From positions 229,216 to 293,215 of the forward strand of contig JACJYB010000008.1 of assembly GCA_020636355.1 (NCBI GenBank): a stretch of 64,000 nt of DNA, read 5' to 3'. Each line of letters opens with the position of its first letter. Within the stretch, counting starts at the first letter, position 1. The notes beneath the pieces were generated by a model, which ran no database searches, was not told the origin of the DNA, and saw nothing but the letters and a program-made list of their open reading frames with translations. Shown one piece after another: positions 35,873 through 46,018 of the stretch. The stretch comes from Lewinellaceae bacterium. GTDB lineage: Bacteria > Bacteroidota > Bacteroidia > Chitinophagales > Saprospiraceae. The position numbers and the translations under genes were made by a program.

Positions 35873-38820
35873 CCGCTAATGCCGAAGAGAAGGAATTGAA
35901 ACTGGTGGGGACTGTTGCCTACGTAACGCTCATCCAGCAAATAACTGTAGCGGAAACCCATATCCACATCCAGTAACCGCAAGAAGCGTACGTCAAAGCG
36001 CACATCAGCACCAATCGAGCGCATGGGATGGACGGCGTCAAACGGAAAGTTTAACTTAACCCGGTTGTAGTCGTAAAATACATTGCCTTTGATACGCTGG
36101 ATGAACGCAATGGGACCGAGCGCCAGATCCGGATAAGCCAACGGCAAGGCATAATCCACCGAAAAACCAAGGATCCGGTCGTTTGCAGGAGCACCATAGC
36201 CCCGGGAATAACCAAACAAATCGGAGAAAGAGTAGTTATTCAGCAGGTCTTCCTGTCGGTAGGTAGTCCGCAGCCGTATGCCATGAGTACGGGCGATTCC
36301 CGGCAACCAGATGCCACCGTCCACCGTGAAAAAATCACCCTGCCAGGTGGTATTGAGTGAATGCTGCCAGTTGACCTGGACATAACCACCCATCCTGGGC
36401 AGTACCTGTTGCCTAGCCCGTTGCTGGAACATGCTATAAGTGAATTGTACCCGGCTGGCCCACAACGACCCATCAGCAAGGGGTGGCTTTTCGATCGTCC
36501 TGAATCGCTGGATCCCGGCAGTTGACAAATAAAAAGTGTCTCTGTTGTTCGCCGGATTGTCAACCGCAGTGCCTACCTGGTTCTGGATGTGGATCAGTCG
36601 ACCTGTCAACGAAGCATTGTGGATCATCGGTCCCGTAATGGCGCTGAATGGTAATGTAACTCCGGTGCTTATCCGCTGCTCCTGCCACGACTCCGAGTAA
36701 AAATTAGTGAGCAGTGTGGTATCGTTAGGGGTTTGAAAATGATAAAAACTGCTTCGCCGGTTGGCTTGGCTGAAACTCGCATTGATAAGTGGGTACCAAC
36801 CACCGTAAGTGAAATTAGCCAGGGCTGACCACCTTTCTTCATTGGCATTGTAATACGCTCCCAGTTCACCGCTCAGGGTGCCAAATCCATCATCCGATAA
36901 TAAGGACGCGCCATACACCGGAGGATCTACAGTAGGAAAGAAGCTATGCACCCGGATCATATGGGCCCCCTTGTGTATCGGAGCTATATCGTAAGCCTTA
37001 TTGGGTACTTTTTCCGTCAGGTCGCCGTACTGATCTGCCACCGTGGACACCAACGGATCTGTATATTGCGCCGGCCAGTTTATCCGCTTTCCGGCGCCAT
37101 TAAGCTCCAGCTCGTGTACCTCAAATCCCCGGTAATGGTACTCGGAATACAACAATTTATTGCCATCCGGGTGCAAGTCCGGCTGAAAGGCTCCGGTGGT
37201 CGAGAAGGTCACCTGGTAAATGCCCGGCCGGTCCCGGTAAATTGCGTACACATTTTGAATGCCATTCAGCCCGGCGGTAAAAAACAACCGGTTTTGGTCG
37301 GCAGTCATCTGGCCTAAGGCATAGGTCTGTAATCCGAGCAATGTATCCACGCGGCCGTTCTCACGCAGGCGAACAATACCCTCACGGTTTCGGTGCTGGA
37401 TCACCGCACAAAGGTCGTCATCTTGCCAGGCGAGAAAGCGGTATTGAACTTGTTTTGAATTGGGGTAACTCTGCACGACCTTCCCGTTGGTCATATCCAA
37501 CAATTGTACCTGGTACCGGATTTGACTATCCAGGGCAATCACTGCGACATGCAATGCATCGGGTGCAATGGCCGGAGAGGCTATGCGTTGTTTGGCGGTA
37601 AGTTTTTTGCCGGATTTCGTCTGGCTGTTAAAGACATGGAGATTATTGTACGAAACGTACTCCCAGCGTGGGTGGACGGCATAATTGGACCAGCAGATCT
37701 GGTTGCCGGACACATCAATCACGTCATAGGGATTTTCCGGCAGGATGCCTACTTTTTTAATCGGCTGCCAATGACCGTCCGGCTGCAACTGTACCAGTGA
37801 AGCAATACGGTCGTATCCAGCTTCCAGACATACGATAGCACCATTACCCAGGTAATGCGGATTGGTATAGTTGATGACCTTCCGCGGCTTCCTGGCGGTA
37901 ATGACCATATCGGTAACAGCACGGAATTCCAGATATTCCGGTTGGGTGGGAACTGCCCACAGGGAATCGACATATTGCATGGTCCGGGCATACCACTTCC
38001 GGGTTGAATAGCCCGAGGTTTTGCGCAGGCTACGGCTAAAGGGATAAAGCAATCCACGGTACCGGACCGCATCCTGCACAACGCCTTCCCAGATGGTTTC
38101 TCCGTATTGTCTTCTGGCATTGGTCGTCATCAGGTAGCCCAGGTGGTACCAGTTAGGAATAGGGTCCCGGAAGGACTGGGCACCAGCTTTTTCGTATCCG
38201 AAATGAGCGCCTTCCTGACGCATTGTACGGTATTCCATCAGGAAGGATGCTTCCCGGCCCCGACCATAACGGGTCATTCCGGTTTCAGCGCCTACGGCAT
38301 CCCCTTCCCAAAACCAGCGCGGCATAGCCGTCGCCGCAAATCCGCCCCACACCCAGGAACCAAAGATTGATTTCGCCAGGTGGGTTATACCCTGGTCACT
38401 ATTGGCAAACTGCTTGACATGCTGGTACTCGTGGGCAACGAGTTCATCGGTCCAGTCATTGAGCGATGCCATCTGGGGAGGCCGGAGAAAAAACTCCGAA
38501 CGAAAGGGTGCCACGGTCACCTGAGCATTGGCAATGGCGTTCAGATTATAGAGGTAGATCTGGATCTTCTTCTGGTGATCACCAATGCCCTCATTGTGAT
38601 GATCGTACATGTACTCGGCCAGGGAAGCTACCCGGACTCCCTGTTGCTCCAGGCCCCGGGGAAAGATGACCTGAACTTTGCCGGTATTGATCTGATTCCA
38701 TTTCATTCGGGCGGGTTGCAAGCCCAGGGGATTAGCAGGTATTTGTCCGGCTAGCGCGGTATGGATCAAAACAAATAAGCTGATGGATAAGATTCGTCGC
38801 ATCCGGTTAAGATACATCAT
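35869..38820 (-). CDS. Secreted protein: HExxH metallopeptidase-like domain, TolB-like propeller, C-terminal barrel-like region
   Basis: The frame opens with a TTG at 38862; the ATG at 38820 (983 residues) or 38802 (MRRILSISLFVLIHTALAGQ) gives a proper signal peptide. An N-terminal region (about 30-300) contains ELVAHEYQHVKQF, an HExxH zinc motif, followed by WFWEGDAVGAE with a likely third ligand glutamate, as in gluzincins. The centre (about 320-630) is a TolB/WD40-like propeller (HPDGNKLLYSEYHY). The last 300 residues alternate short aromatic strands and turns and end in QFQFLLFGISG with a terminal aromatic strand pattern, like an outer-membrane barrel. The combination suggests a surface-anchored protease or binding protein. 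Function unknown. Confidence 0.75.
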   Translation of the reverse strand: MMYLNRMRRILSISLFVLIHTALAGQIPANPLGLQPARMKWNQINTGKVQVIFPRGLEQQGVRVASLAEYMYDHHNEGIGDHQKKIQIYLYNLNAIANAQVTVAPFRSEFFLRPPQMASLNDWTDELVAHEYQHVKQFANSDQGITHLAKSIFGSWVWGGFAATAMPRWFWEGDAVGAETGMTRYGRGREASFLMEYRTMRQEGAHFGYEKAGAQSFRDPIPNWYHLGYLMTTNARRQYGETIWEGVVQDAVRYRGLLYPFSRSLRKTSGYSTRKWYARTMQYVDSLWAVPTQPEYLEFRAVTDMVITARKPRKVINYTNPHYLGNGAIVCLEAGYDRIASLVQLQPDGHWQPIKKVGILPENPYDVIDVSGNQICWSNYAVHPRWEYVSYNNLHVFNSQTKSGKKLTAKQRIASPAIAPDALHVAVIALDSQIRYQVQLLDMTNGKVVQSYPNSKQVQYRFLAWQDDDLCAVIQHRNREGIVRLRENGRVDTLLGLQTYALGQMTADQNRLFFTAGLNGIQNVYAIYRDRPGIYQVTFSTTGAFQPDLHPDGNKLLYSEYHYRGFEVHELELNGAGKRINWPAQYTDPLVSTVADQYGDLTEKVPNKAYDIAPIHKGAHMIRVHSFFPTVDPPVYGASLLSDDGFGTLSGELGAYYNANEERWSALANFTYGGWYPLINASFSQANRRSSFYHFQTPNDTTLLTNFYSESWQEQRISTGVTLPFSAITGPMIHNASLTGRLIHIQNQVGTAVDNPANNRDTFYLSTAGIQRFRTIEKPPLADGSLWASRVQFTYSMFQQRARQQVLPRMGGYVQVNWQHSLNTTWQGDFFTVDGGIWLPGIARTHGIRLRTTYRQEDLLNNYSFSDLFGYSRGYGAPANDRILGFSVDYALPLAYPDLALGPIAFIQRIKGNVFYDYNRVKLNFPFDAVHPMRSIGADVRFDVRFLRLLDVDMGFRYSYLLDERYVGNSPHQFQFLLFGISG

Positions 38821-38858
38821 TCGGTTTATTGGTAAAATAGAATTGACCGGAGGGGTAA

Positions 38859-39809
38859 TCAATGCTCTGGGGCAGGACCTTTACGTTCTTTATACTTCGA
38901 ATACAAAATGCCAATGGCGAGGGCAGCCAGTATGATACCCAGTGACAGCCATTCCGGCAAATGAACCCACTGATTGCCAATTAATTTAACGGCAATAAAT
39001 ACCAGGATGAAAACCAAGGAATAATGGAGGTAATAAAAAGACTGGATCAGATTGGCTACCACAAAAAACAATGCACGCAATCCCAACACGGCAAAGAGAT
39101 TTGAGGCGAAGACCACGTACGGGTCCCTGGAAATAGCCAATACGGCAGGTATGGAGTCAAAGGCAAACAGGATGTCGGTAATTTCAATCACTATCAAAGC
39201 GATAAACAGAGGCGTTGCCGCGGTGATGTTCATCCGACGTATAAAAAAGTGGTGATCGTAATGGCCTTTAGTGATGGGAAATAAACGCTTCAGGAATAGC
39301 ACCGTGCGATTCTCTTCCATCCTGATGCTTTCGTCCTGTGGTTTAAGCATACCGTAGGCTGTGTACAGGATGATGGCGGCAAAAATGTAATTGACCCATT
39401 CAAAGAGATGCACCAGCCAAAGCCCGGCACCGATCAACAAACCTCGGAAAATGATAGCTCCCGCAATCCCCCAGAACAAGACGCGATGGTAATAATCCTG
39501 TGGGATTTTAAAATACCTCAGAATAACCAGCATCACAAACACATTGTCAAAACTTAATGCCAGTTCAATGAGGTACCCGGACCAATACTGGAACAGCGCC
39601 GTCTGACCGGATGTGGTCTCCAGGTCTCCCTGGCGGGCAAACAGGTAAACGACCAGCCCAAAGGACATCCCGATCGCTATCCAGACCAGGGCCCATTTAT
39701 TGGCCTGGGAAATAGACATGGCTTTGTGCTGCCGATTCAGTACAATGAGATCGGTGAAAAGTAGTGCCACGTAAATAACCAGGAATACGATCCAGGGGGT
39801 TTGTTCCAT
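38859..39809 (-). CDS. TerC family membrane protein
   Basis: A 316-residue protein of about nine helices. The family's acidic intramembrane motifs are present: ELALSFDNVFVMLVIL with ALSFDN, and EITDILFAFDSIPAVLAI with the FAFDSIPA signature. SNLFAVLGLRALFF follows. TerC/Alx proteins act in metal ion homeostasis, notably manganese efflux in the Alx/MntP-linked systems; tellurite resistance itself is unlikely without the rest of a ter operon. It is upstream of, and close to, the HExxH/propeller gene on the same strand. Confidence 0.93.
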   Translation of the reverse strand: MEQTPWIVFLVIYVALLFTDLIVLNRQHKAMSISQANKWALVWIAIGMSFGLVVYLFARQGDLETTSGQTALFQYWSGYLIELALSFDNVFVMLVILRYFKIPQDYYHRVLFWGIAGAIIFRGLLIGAGLWLVHLFEWVNYIFAAIILYTAYGMLKPQDESIRMEENRTVLFLKRLFPITKGHYDHHFFIRRMNITAATPLFIALIVIEITDILFAFDSIPAVLAISRDPYVVFASNLFAVLGLRALFFVVANLIQSFYYLHYSLVFILVFIAVKLIGNQWVHLPEWLSLGIILAALAIGILYSKYKERKGPAPEH

Positions 39810-39955
39810 AGCGTCTGATCAGAATGCAAACATGCAAAAATTCTTAGCTTTCTGCCACGTTTTCAGATCGAAACCAGCTTCCTGCAAATCAATGCCTGGG
39901 ATTCATCGACCTTCGTAAATATTCTTGTTATCTTTCTTTTCATAAGCAATTAGCC

Positions 39956-41677
39956 ATGCATCGTCATTTCTTCTGGATTGCGGTTATCCCATTGCTCATC
40001 GGAGCCTGTACCGAAAACAATCCTCCCTCACTTCAGTTTTCAATCACCTTGCAGGATACCGGGAGTACGCACCCGCTGGACGGGCGATTGCTCCTCATGA
40101 TCTCCACCGACAGCACTGCTGAACCACGTTATCAGATCGTGGATGGCTCGGCGACACAGCAGGTCTACGGCATGGACATAGAAGACATCAATTCCGGAAG
40201 TGCAGTCAACTTTGACCCGCTGGCTTATGGCTATCCCCTCCAATCCATGACCGACCTCCCGGAGGGTGACTACTGGGTTCAGGCCTTATTGCACAAATAC
40301 GAAACCTTTACCCGCTCCGACGGGCATACGGTGAAGATGCCTATGGACCGCGGTGAAGGACAGCAGTGGAATCTGGCCCCGGGAAACCTGTATTCTGTCC
40401 CGCAAAAAGTCCACATCCAACCGGGAAAAGCCATTCAAGTGGTCGCGGACCAGATCATTCCGCCACTGCCGGAACCCCAGGAATCGAAATACATCAAATA
40501 TGTGCGCATACAGTCCAAATTACTGACCGAATTCTGGGGAAGGCCGATGTTTTTAGGCGCTTTTGTCCTGCTACCGGAGGGCTTCGACACCCATCCGGAT
40601 GTACGCTATCCCCTGGCCATTTTTCACGGACATTTCCCCAGTGAACTGAGTGGATTCCGGGAGACGCCTCCGGACCCGGATCTCCAACCCGATTACAGCG
40701 AGCGCTTTCACATCAGCGGCTATAACCGCATCCAGCAGGAAGAAGCCTACCGGTTTTACAAATTGTGGACCGGACCTGATTTCCCCAGGGTTCTGGCCAT
40801 TGAGATCCAGCACGCTAATCCGTTCTACGACGACTCTTATGCCGTCAACAGCGAGAACCTTGGCCCCTACGGCGATGCACTCACCTATGAGCTGATCCCT
40901 TACATCGAGCAGGAATACCGGGGCATCGGCGAAGGATGGGCGCGTTTTACCTACGGCGGTTCGACCGGTGGCTGGGAAGCCCTGGCCGTCCAGGTCAAAT
41001 ACCCGACCGAATACAATGGTTGTTACGCCGCTTGCCCGGACCCGATCGATTTCCGGGCTTATACGGTCGTAAACCTGTACGACGATGTCAATGCTTACTA
41101 CATTGAAGGCCCATTCCGCAATACACCGAGGCCGGGGCATCGCGACTACCTGGGACATGTGCAGGCCATGCTCAAGGATATGAACTTCCGCGAACTCGCG
41201 CTGGGCACAAAATCACGTTCCGGGCAACAATGGGACATCTGGGAAGCTGTTTTCTCTCCCGTGGGCGATGATGGCTATCCGAAGCGCATCTGGGATAAAG
41301 CAAGCGGAGTGATTGATAAGGATGTCGCAGCCTATTGGAAAGAAAACTACGACTTGTCCTACATCATGCAGCGGGACTGGTCTAAAAACGGGAAAGACTG
41401 GGAAGGCAAGATCCACATCTATTGCGGCGATATGGACAATTATTACCTCAATGACGCCGTGTACCTGGCGGAAGACCGTCTGAAAGCTACGAAGGAACCG
41501 TTTTACGATGGACAAGTAGATTATGGCGACCGGGCAGAACATTGCTGGAATGGCGATCATACCCAACCCAATTACATTTCCCGGTTGCGCTATCACGAAA
41601 TGTACATCAACAAATGGGTACAGGAAGTCGGAAAAAGGGTCCCTGAAGACGCCGATCTGCGTTCCTGGCGCTACTAA
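39956..41677 (+). CDS. Esterase-like (alpha/beta hydrolase) lipoprotein
   Basis: A 573-residue protein with an SPII signal (MHRHFFWIAVIPLLIGAC). An N-terminal beta-rich domain (about 25-165) precedes an alpha/beta-hydrolase fold. YPLAIFHGHFP lies at the oxyanion-hole strand, and RFTYGGSTGGWEAL (about 330) holds the nucleophile serine in G-x-S-x-G form. EHCWNGDHTQPNY near the C-terminus offers the catalytic histidine. This is the plan of esterase-D/enterochelin-esterase-like proteins (PF00756). The substrate is not readable. It is followed 19 bp later by the patatin gene. Confidence 0.75.
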   Translation: MHRHFFWIAVIPLLIGACTENNPPSLQFSITLQDTGSTHPLDGRLLLMISTDSTAEPRYQIVDGSATQQVYGMDIEDINSGSAVNFDPLAYGYPLQSMTDLPEGDYWVQALLHKYETFTRSDGHTVKMPMDRGEGQQWNLAPGNLYSVPQKVHIQPGKAIQVVADQIIPPLPEPQESKYIKYVRIQSKLLTEFWGRPMFLGAFVLLPEGFDTHPDVRYPLAIFHGHFPSELSGFRETPPDPDLQPDYSERFHISGYNRIQQEEAYRFYKLWTGPDFPRVLAIEIQHANPFYDDSYAVNSENLGPYGDALTYELIPYIEQEYRGIGEGWARFTYGGSTGGWEALAVQVKYPTEYNGCYAACPDPIDFRAYTVVNLYDDVNAYYIEGPFRNTPRPGHRDYLGHVQAMLKDMNFRELALGTKSRSGQQWDIWEAVFSPVGDDGYPKRIWDKASGVIDKDVAAYWKENYDLSYIMQRDWSKNGKDWEGKIHIYCGDMDNYYLNDAVYLAEDRLKATKEPFYDGQVDYGDRAEHCWNGDHTQPNYISRLRYHEMYINKWVQEVGKRVPEDADLRSWRY

Positions 41678-41696
41678 CTAACGATCAGGACGGATT

Positions 41697-42584
41697 ATGC
41701 GGGCACTGGTCATATCGGGAGGAGGAAATAAAGGAGCATTTGCCGGAGGCATCGCCCAATACCTGCTACAGGAAGCCAAGCGGGAATACGACTTTTTTGT
41801 GGGTACCTCCACGGGCAGTTTATTGATCCCGATGCTTTCCATTGGCGAAGTTGACCGGCTGAAAGAAGCTTATACTTCCGTCCATCAGCACGACATCTTT
41901 AACATCAATCCTTTCCACATCAAGCGCATGCCGGATGGTCAGATCAACGTCAGCATCAACCACTTCAACACCTTCATCCAGTTTGTGAAAGGAAGAAAGA
42001 CGTTTGGTGAAAGCAAAAACCTCCGCAAGCTGATCAGCCGTGCCATGAGTCCCGAGGACTTTGAGCGCATCCGTAAAAACAGCAACAAGCGGGTGATCGT
42101 CACCGTGTCCAACCTCAGTCGCAATGTGGTAGAATACAAATATGCCCGGGACAATACGTATGATGATTTCTGCGACTGGATCTGGTTATCCGCCAACCTG
42201 GTACCTTTCATGAGTCTGGTCGTCAAGAACGGCAACGAATACGCGGATGGAGGCTTCGGCAATCTGGTACCCCTGCAGGAGGCCATCAATCTGGGCGCCA
42301 AAGTCATCGATGTGATCGTCCTGAATCCCCGCATCCGGGAAGTTGTCAAACCGCTTTCCCGCAATGCCTTCAATGTATTGACATCATCCATGGATTTCAT
42401 GCTCACCCAGATCGGACAGGACGACATCTTCATCGGATTGCTGGAGAGCCGCTATACCGATGTGGAAGTCAACTTCTACCATACACCCCGGAAACTGACG
42501 GACAACTCCTTTGTTTTTTTCCCGGACATCATGAAGGCGTGGTGGGAAGAGGGATACCAGTATGCGGAGAAAGTGGTGAAATGA
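41697..42584 (+). CDS. Patatin-like phospholipase
   Basis: A 295-residue cytoplasmic protein with the patatin dyad: the glycine-rich oxyanion loop ISGGGNKGAFAGG (6-18), the nucleophile Ser38 in VGTSTGSLL, and the aspartate in YADGGFGNLVPL (about 184). There is no signal peptide. It should release fatty acids from lipids or act as a lysophospholipase; the true substrate is unknown. It follows the esterase-like lipoprotein by 19 bp, so both may be in one transcript. Confidence 0.9.
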   Translation: MRALVISGGGNKGAFAGGIAQYLLQEAKREYDFFVGTSTGSLLIPMLSIGEVDRLKEAYTSVHQHDIFNINPFHIKRMPDGQINVSINHFNTFIQFVKGRKTFGESKNLRKLISRAMSPEDFERIRKNSNKRVIVTVSNLSRNVVEYKYARDNTYDDFCDWIWLSANLVPFMSLVVKNGNEYADGGFGNLVPLQEAINLGAKVIDVIVLNPRIREVVKPLSRNAFNVLTSSMDFMLTQIGQDDIFIGLLESRYTDVEVNFYHTPRKLTDNSFVFFPDIMKAWWEEGYQYAEKVVK

Positions 42585-42642
42585 AATAGACTCATGCAAA
42601 TCTCAACCAACCGGCGCGTTAACTCATTGACTTATTAACCCA

Positions 42643-44084
42643 TCAACTCTTAGTGGGTATCGGCGGTGGAGCATCCGGCAAAATCGGTTTATACTCGTAA
42701 GCGCCTTTCCGCTCTTTGAATTCTTCCTGGATCTTAAAGATCAGCTGCCGGTTTTGGAAGAGGTCCGCCATGGTTAGGGCCAGTGACTTGGCGGCGAAGA
42801 TCATCCCTTTATGCCCGATGGACATCCCGCCGCAGGCTACCACCGCCCAGGAATGCCAGGGTGTGCCAACCGGTGCCGTGGCACCCGTCAGGCTGATCTC
42901 CGGGACTATCCAGCTCACGTCACCCACATCCGTAGAGGCGCCCTGGGTGATCGGTACGGTCTCCTGAAGGGGCATGATGCTGCCGTCAAGGCCTACTTCC
43001 GGTTTACCCGTAGCCCGCTGAATGCCTTTGGCATATTCCTGCTCTTCGTCAGTGTATTCGATGGGGCCTACCAGTTCCATGTTGGCATGCAGGGCATTGG
43101 CTCCGTACCGGTTGACCAGGATCTCATGGAGTCCTGACATCAGCGTCACCTTATAATCCACTTCAGCCATCAGAGAAGCGCCCTGGGGGCGATCTTCAGT
43201 GCTCGCTCGTAGACCGCCATCATGTTCTCTCGTTTGGGATCCCGGATACGGGTCCAGATGCGGGCGTATTCCGGCACCACATTAGCGACATCACCGGCTT
43301 TTTCGATCTGGTAATGGATGCGCGAAGTGGGCAGGATGTGTTCGCGCAGGTAGTTGAGGCCAGTGGTGTACAGCTCCATCGCATCAACGGCACTGCGTCC
43401 ATTCCAGGGATCCAGGGCTGCGTGGGCCGCTTTGCCATAAAATTCAATGATGTAGTCAATCAGGGCCATCGAACTGTTGGTATTGGCATCGTTAACCGGA
43501 CCTGGGTGCCAGTCCAGGCATACGTCCAGGTCGTTGAAGAGCCCGGCCCGGGCCATATACAGTTTGCCAAAATATTTCTCTTCCGCCGGCGTCCCGTAGA
43601 ACCGCACCGTACCTTGCAGCTGGCCGGATGCAATCATATCTTTGATCGCCGTCGCCGCGCCCAGGCTGGCGACTCCGAAAAGGTTATGACCACAGCCGTG
43701 ACCCGGGGCTCCTTCCACCAGCGGCTCCTTTTCAACTTGTGATTTTTGGGACAAACCCGGCAAGGCATCGTATTCGCCCAGGATCCCGATGATGGGATGT
43801 CCGCTCCCGAACTCGGCCACGATGGAGGTAGGCATTTCGGCGACCCCACGCTGAACACGAAAACCCTGCTCTTCGGCATACGCAGCCAAAACATCGGCCG
43901 ACTGGCTTTCCAGGAATGCGGTCTCTGCAAATCCCCAGATGGCATCACTCATGCTGATCAGATCCGGGCTCTGCTCATCGATATTTGAAGCAATGGCTTT
44001 CTTCACGGGAGTCCAACCCGGTTGCGTGATTCCTGGTTCAGATAAGCAACTCAGCAGGACCAGGACAGTAAATATTCGATTCAT
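42643..44084 (-). CDS. M20 family amidohydrolase (AbgB-like), exported, one frameshift
   Basis: Two frames (43170-44084 and 42643-43170) join into one protein of about 480 residues if the C run on the minus strand (G5 at 43185-43189) is corrected by one base; the joint then reads like KIA.QGASLMAEVDYK. The N-terminus MNRIFTVLVLLSCLSEPGITQ is a signal. The metal site is in APGHGCGHNLFG, with GTPAEEKYFGK (EE) next, and AKAAHAALDPWNG-type dimerisation domain residues follow. The C-terminal half has TDVGDVSWIVPE and HSWAVVACGG, which are strongly AbgB-like (p-aminobenzoyl-glutamate hydrolase subunit B). It likely cleaves an N-acyl amino acid in the periplasm. The break is probably a sequencing error. 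Confidence 0.85.
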
Positions 44085-44193
44085 AACTTTTCTGCTTTCA
44101 ATCAGGAAGATACCGATTTAAACAAAATCAACGTGCAATAGAAATCACTGAGGGCCAAGTAGGTCATGCCCCCAAGTAAGATCAATCGTTAAC

Positions 44194-44634
44194 TTAAAAA
44201 GGCAGCATTCCTGGGTCATTCCGTGTTTTTAAATAGTTTTCTGGCGTGAAAACTGATATGATTGAGTTTTCATAGTCTTTGGTTTTCCTTGTCAGTATGG
44301 ATTCGATGCCATCTACGGCCATGGCCGAGGAATATTGAATGGAATCTTCAAAATCTTTAAAACCGTTTGTTAGTGCCTGAACAATTTCTTTTTTAGTGGT
44401 ACCGACGATTTCCGTTATTTCAACCAGTTCCTCAATGATCTGAATCGATTTTTTATGCCCCAGATACTTCCTGATTAAGTAATAAATGTTGTTTAGGCTA
44501 ACCGCAGAAATGTAAATTTGGACTATCCCTTGTTCGTTTAACTCAAATATTTTACTCGCCGGATTAACGTATGGTTCTCGATCTGTAAAGAAATCAATGA
44601 TTACATCTGAATCAACAAATATTTTAGAGGTCAT
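44194..44634 (-). CDS. PIN-domain toxin (VapC-like)
   Basis: A 146-residue PIN nuclease: IFVDSDVIIDFFTDR with the first acidic residues (Asp8, Asp10), SAVSLNNIYYLIRK in the middle, and GFKDFEDSIQYSSAM with the next acidic pair. Such toxins cut RNA until bound by the antitoxin. It overlaps the upstream antitoxin gene by 11 bp, the usual antitoxin-first order of type II modules. Confidence 0.9.
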   Translation of the reverse strand: MTSKIFVDSDVIIDFFTDREPYVNPASKIFELNEQGIVQIYISAVSLNNIYYLIRKYLGHKKSIQIIEELVEITEIVGTTKKEIVQALTNGFKDFEDSIQYSSAMAVDGIESILTRKTKDYENSIISVFTPENYLKTRNDPGMLPF

Positions 44635-44878
44635 ATTTCTTACTTAATTCTTCTTCCACTACTTTTTTATAATCGAAATCCTCATCAACTTTTAAAATAC
44701 CTCTCAATCGCTGAACCCTTGGCGAAAGCTGTTTTGGCTTTATTTCCCGTTGCTCTTTAGTGAGTAATTTCAAATAATTCTCAACAATATCAGAAAGGCT
44801 CTGACCTTTTTCTCTGGCATATACTTTCGCTTCTTCGATGATCTCTTTCTCGATAGTCAATGTCAGCTTCGTATTCAT
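44624..44878 (-). CDS. Antitoxin of the PIN module (DUF6364-like)
   Basis: I choose the ATG at 44878 (84 residues, MNTKLTLTIEKEIIEEAKVY); the frame also opens at 44926. The N-terminus is a ribbon-helix-helix-like stretch (KLTLTIEKEIIEEAKVYAREKGQ, SLSDIVENYLKLL) as in DUF6364 antitoxins, which would bind the promoter and repress the module. The C-terminal part (LRGILKVDEDFDYKKVVEEELSKKYDL) should wrap the toxin. AT-rich compared with its neighbours, as is common for horizontally spread modules. Confidence 0.87.
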   Translation of the reverse strand: MNTKLTLTIEKEIIEEAKVYAREKGQSLSDIVENYLKLLTKEQREIKPKQLSPRVQRLRGILKVDEDFDYKKVVEEELSKKYDL

Positions 44879-45109
44879 CGCTCGAATCATTTGCTTAAAG
44901 ATACGTATTAGAACCAAGATGTTCAATACGTGTATTTCCGGTTAAAAATGTAATCCCCTGGCTGTTTTCGCAAAATATCTATGACTAGGAAGTTTTAAAA
45001 CTTCATTCCACATACGCTCTTAATCAATTCTTAACCAGGCGTCGTATAACTTTAAGATTTTATTCACCCCTGAGCAGGGAGTTATCAGATATCTTCGTAA
45101 AAACAGTCT

Positions 45110-45940
45110 ATGCGGATCCTATACCCAATGATTTTCCTCCTCCTTCTGAGCGCCTGCCAGTCCTTCTACCCGGCAGCTAAAAACCAGATGTCTCCCCAGT
45201 GGTCGCCACTGGAACTGGAGCCTTTTGTAGAGCCTTATGAATTACGGATCGATTTGATCCGCCAGAAGGATGAGACCTCGAACGGTCAAACGATGTCTTC
45301 TTCAGACCGTTCTTACCATCCTTTAGCCGTACATCTGGGAAACGGGTTGATCCTGGATCGATCGATGAATCTGGGATTATCCGTCCTTGAGCTTTTTGAT
45401 ATCCGTCCAGATATTGATTTTACCATCTACCGGGAGTCTTTCCGCTTTTCCGGCACACCACCCCGGATCTACAGCCGGGAAGGAAGTCATTTTGAGACCT
45501 ATCAGGAAGCCCTGTTACCCGATCGCCAAAAAGTAGATTATACCGACTCCACCATTCAGATCACTTCGTTCCTGTCTCACGAGACCATCCGTCAGGAAGG
45601 CAATGCATGGGTCCGAAAATCTTTCCTTGTCAATGACAAAATGATTGAGCTTCCGGACACCATCTGTTTCCGGCCCTTATGGCGACAATGCCTGACTTAC
45701 CAACCCGGGTTAGTCTCCATGAAACGCAATTTTTCAGTCCGGGAAGGTGCTCAGGGCTGGTCGATCTTACTGAATCATCAGCGATGGACCCTCTATCGGG
45801 TGGGTGAATCCTTTTATTTCATAAATAACCGGCAGCGGGGTTACCGCATCACCCGGGACAATAATATTATCTGGGTAGAATCAAATGGTCGCCTGCTATG
45901 GAAGTATACACTGGTTCACCGGGCCAATAACATCCTATAG
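45110..45940 (+). CDS. Lipoprotein of unknown function
   Basis: A 276-residue protein with a clear SPII signal (MRILYPMIFLLLLSAC, Cys16). The rest is soluble, beta-rich and has no motif I recognise; notable pieces are LGNGLILDRSMNLGLSVLELF and YRVGESFYFINNRQRGYR. It is alone, between the toxin-antitoxin module and nadA, 112 bp upstream of nadA. Probably anchored to a periplasm-facing membrane. Confidence 0.75.
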   Translation: MRILYPMIFLLLLSACQSFYPAAKNQMSPQWSPLELEPFVEPYELRIDLIRQKDETSNGQTMSSSDRSYHPLAVHLGNGLILDRSMNLGLSVLELFDIRPDIDFTIYRESFRFSGTPPRIYSREGSHFETYQEALLPDRQKVDYTDSTIQITSFLSHETIRQEGNAWVRKSFLVNDKMIELPDTICFRPLWRQCLTYQPGLVSMKRNFSVREGAQGWSILLNHQRWTLYRVGESFYFINNRQRGYRITRDNNIIWVESNGRLLWKYTLVHRANNIL

Positions 45941-46002
45941 GATGATTTTTAATCTTCGTTGCAACTCACTCTAAGCCTCCGCGTTATAGATAGGTGCTTT
46001 GA

Positions 46003-46018
46003 ACGGTTTGCAAACCGT
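46003..46018. promoter_or_regulatory. 16-bp perfect palindrome upstream of nadA
   Basis: ACGGTTTGCAAACCGT is a perfect palindrome ending 33 bp before the nadA ATG. A TATACTTG sequence at 46030-46037 resembles a TAnnTTTG -7 box with one mismatch, which would put the palindrome just upstream of or over the -33 region. Candidate operator of a NAD-biosynthesis regulator. Confidence 0.5.

Noticed and set aside
38859..39809. Tellurite resistance operon suggested by TerC.
   Set aside because: No other ter gene is nearby; TerC alone is better read as a metal-homeostasis protein.
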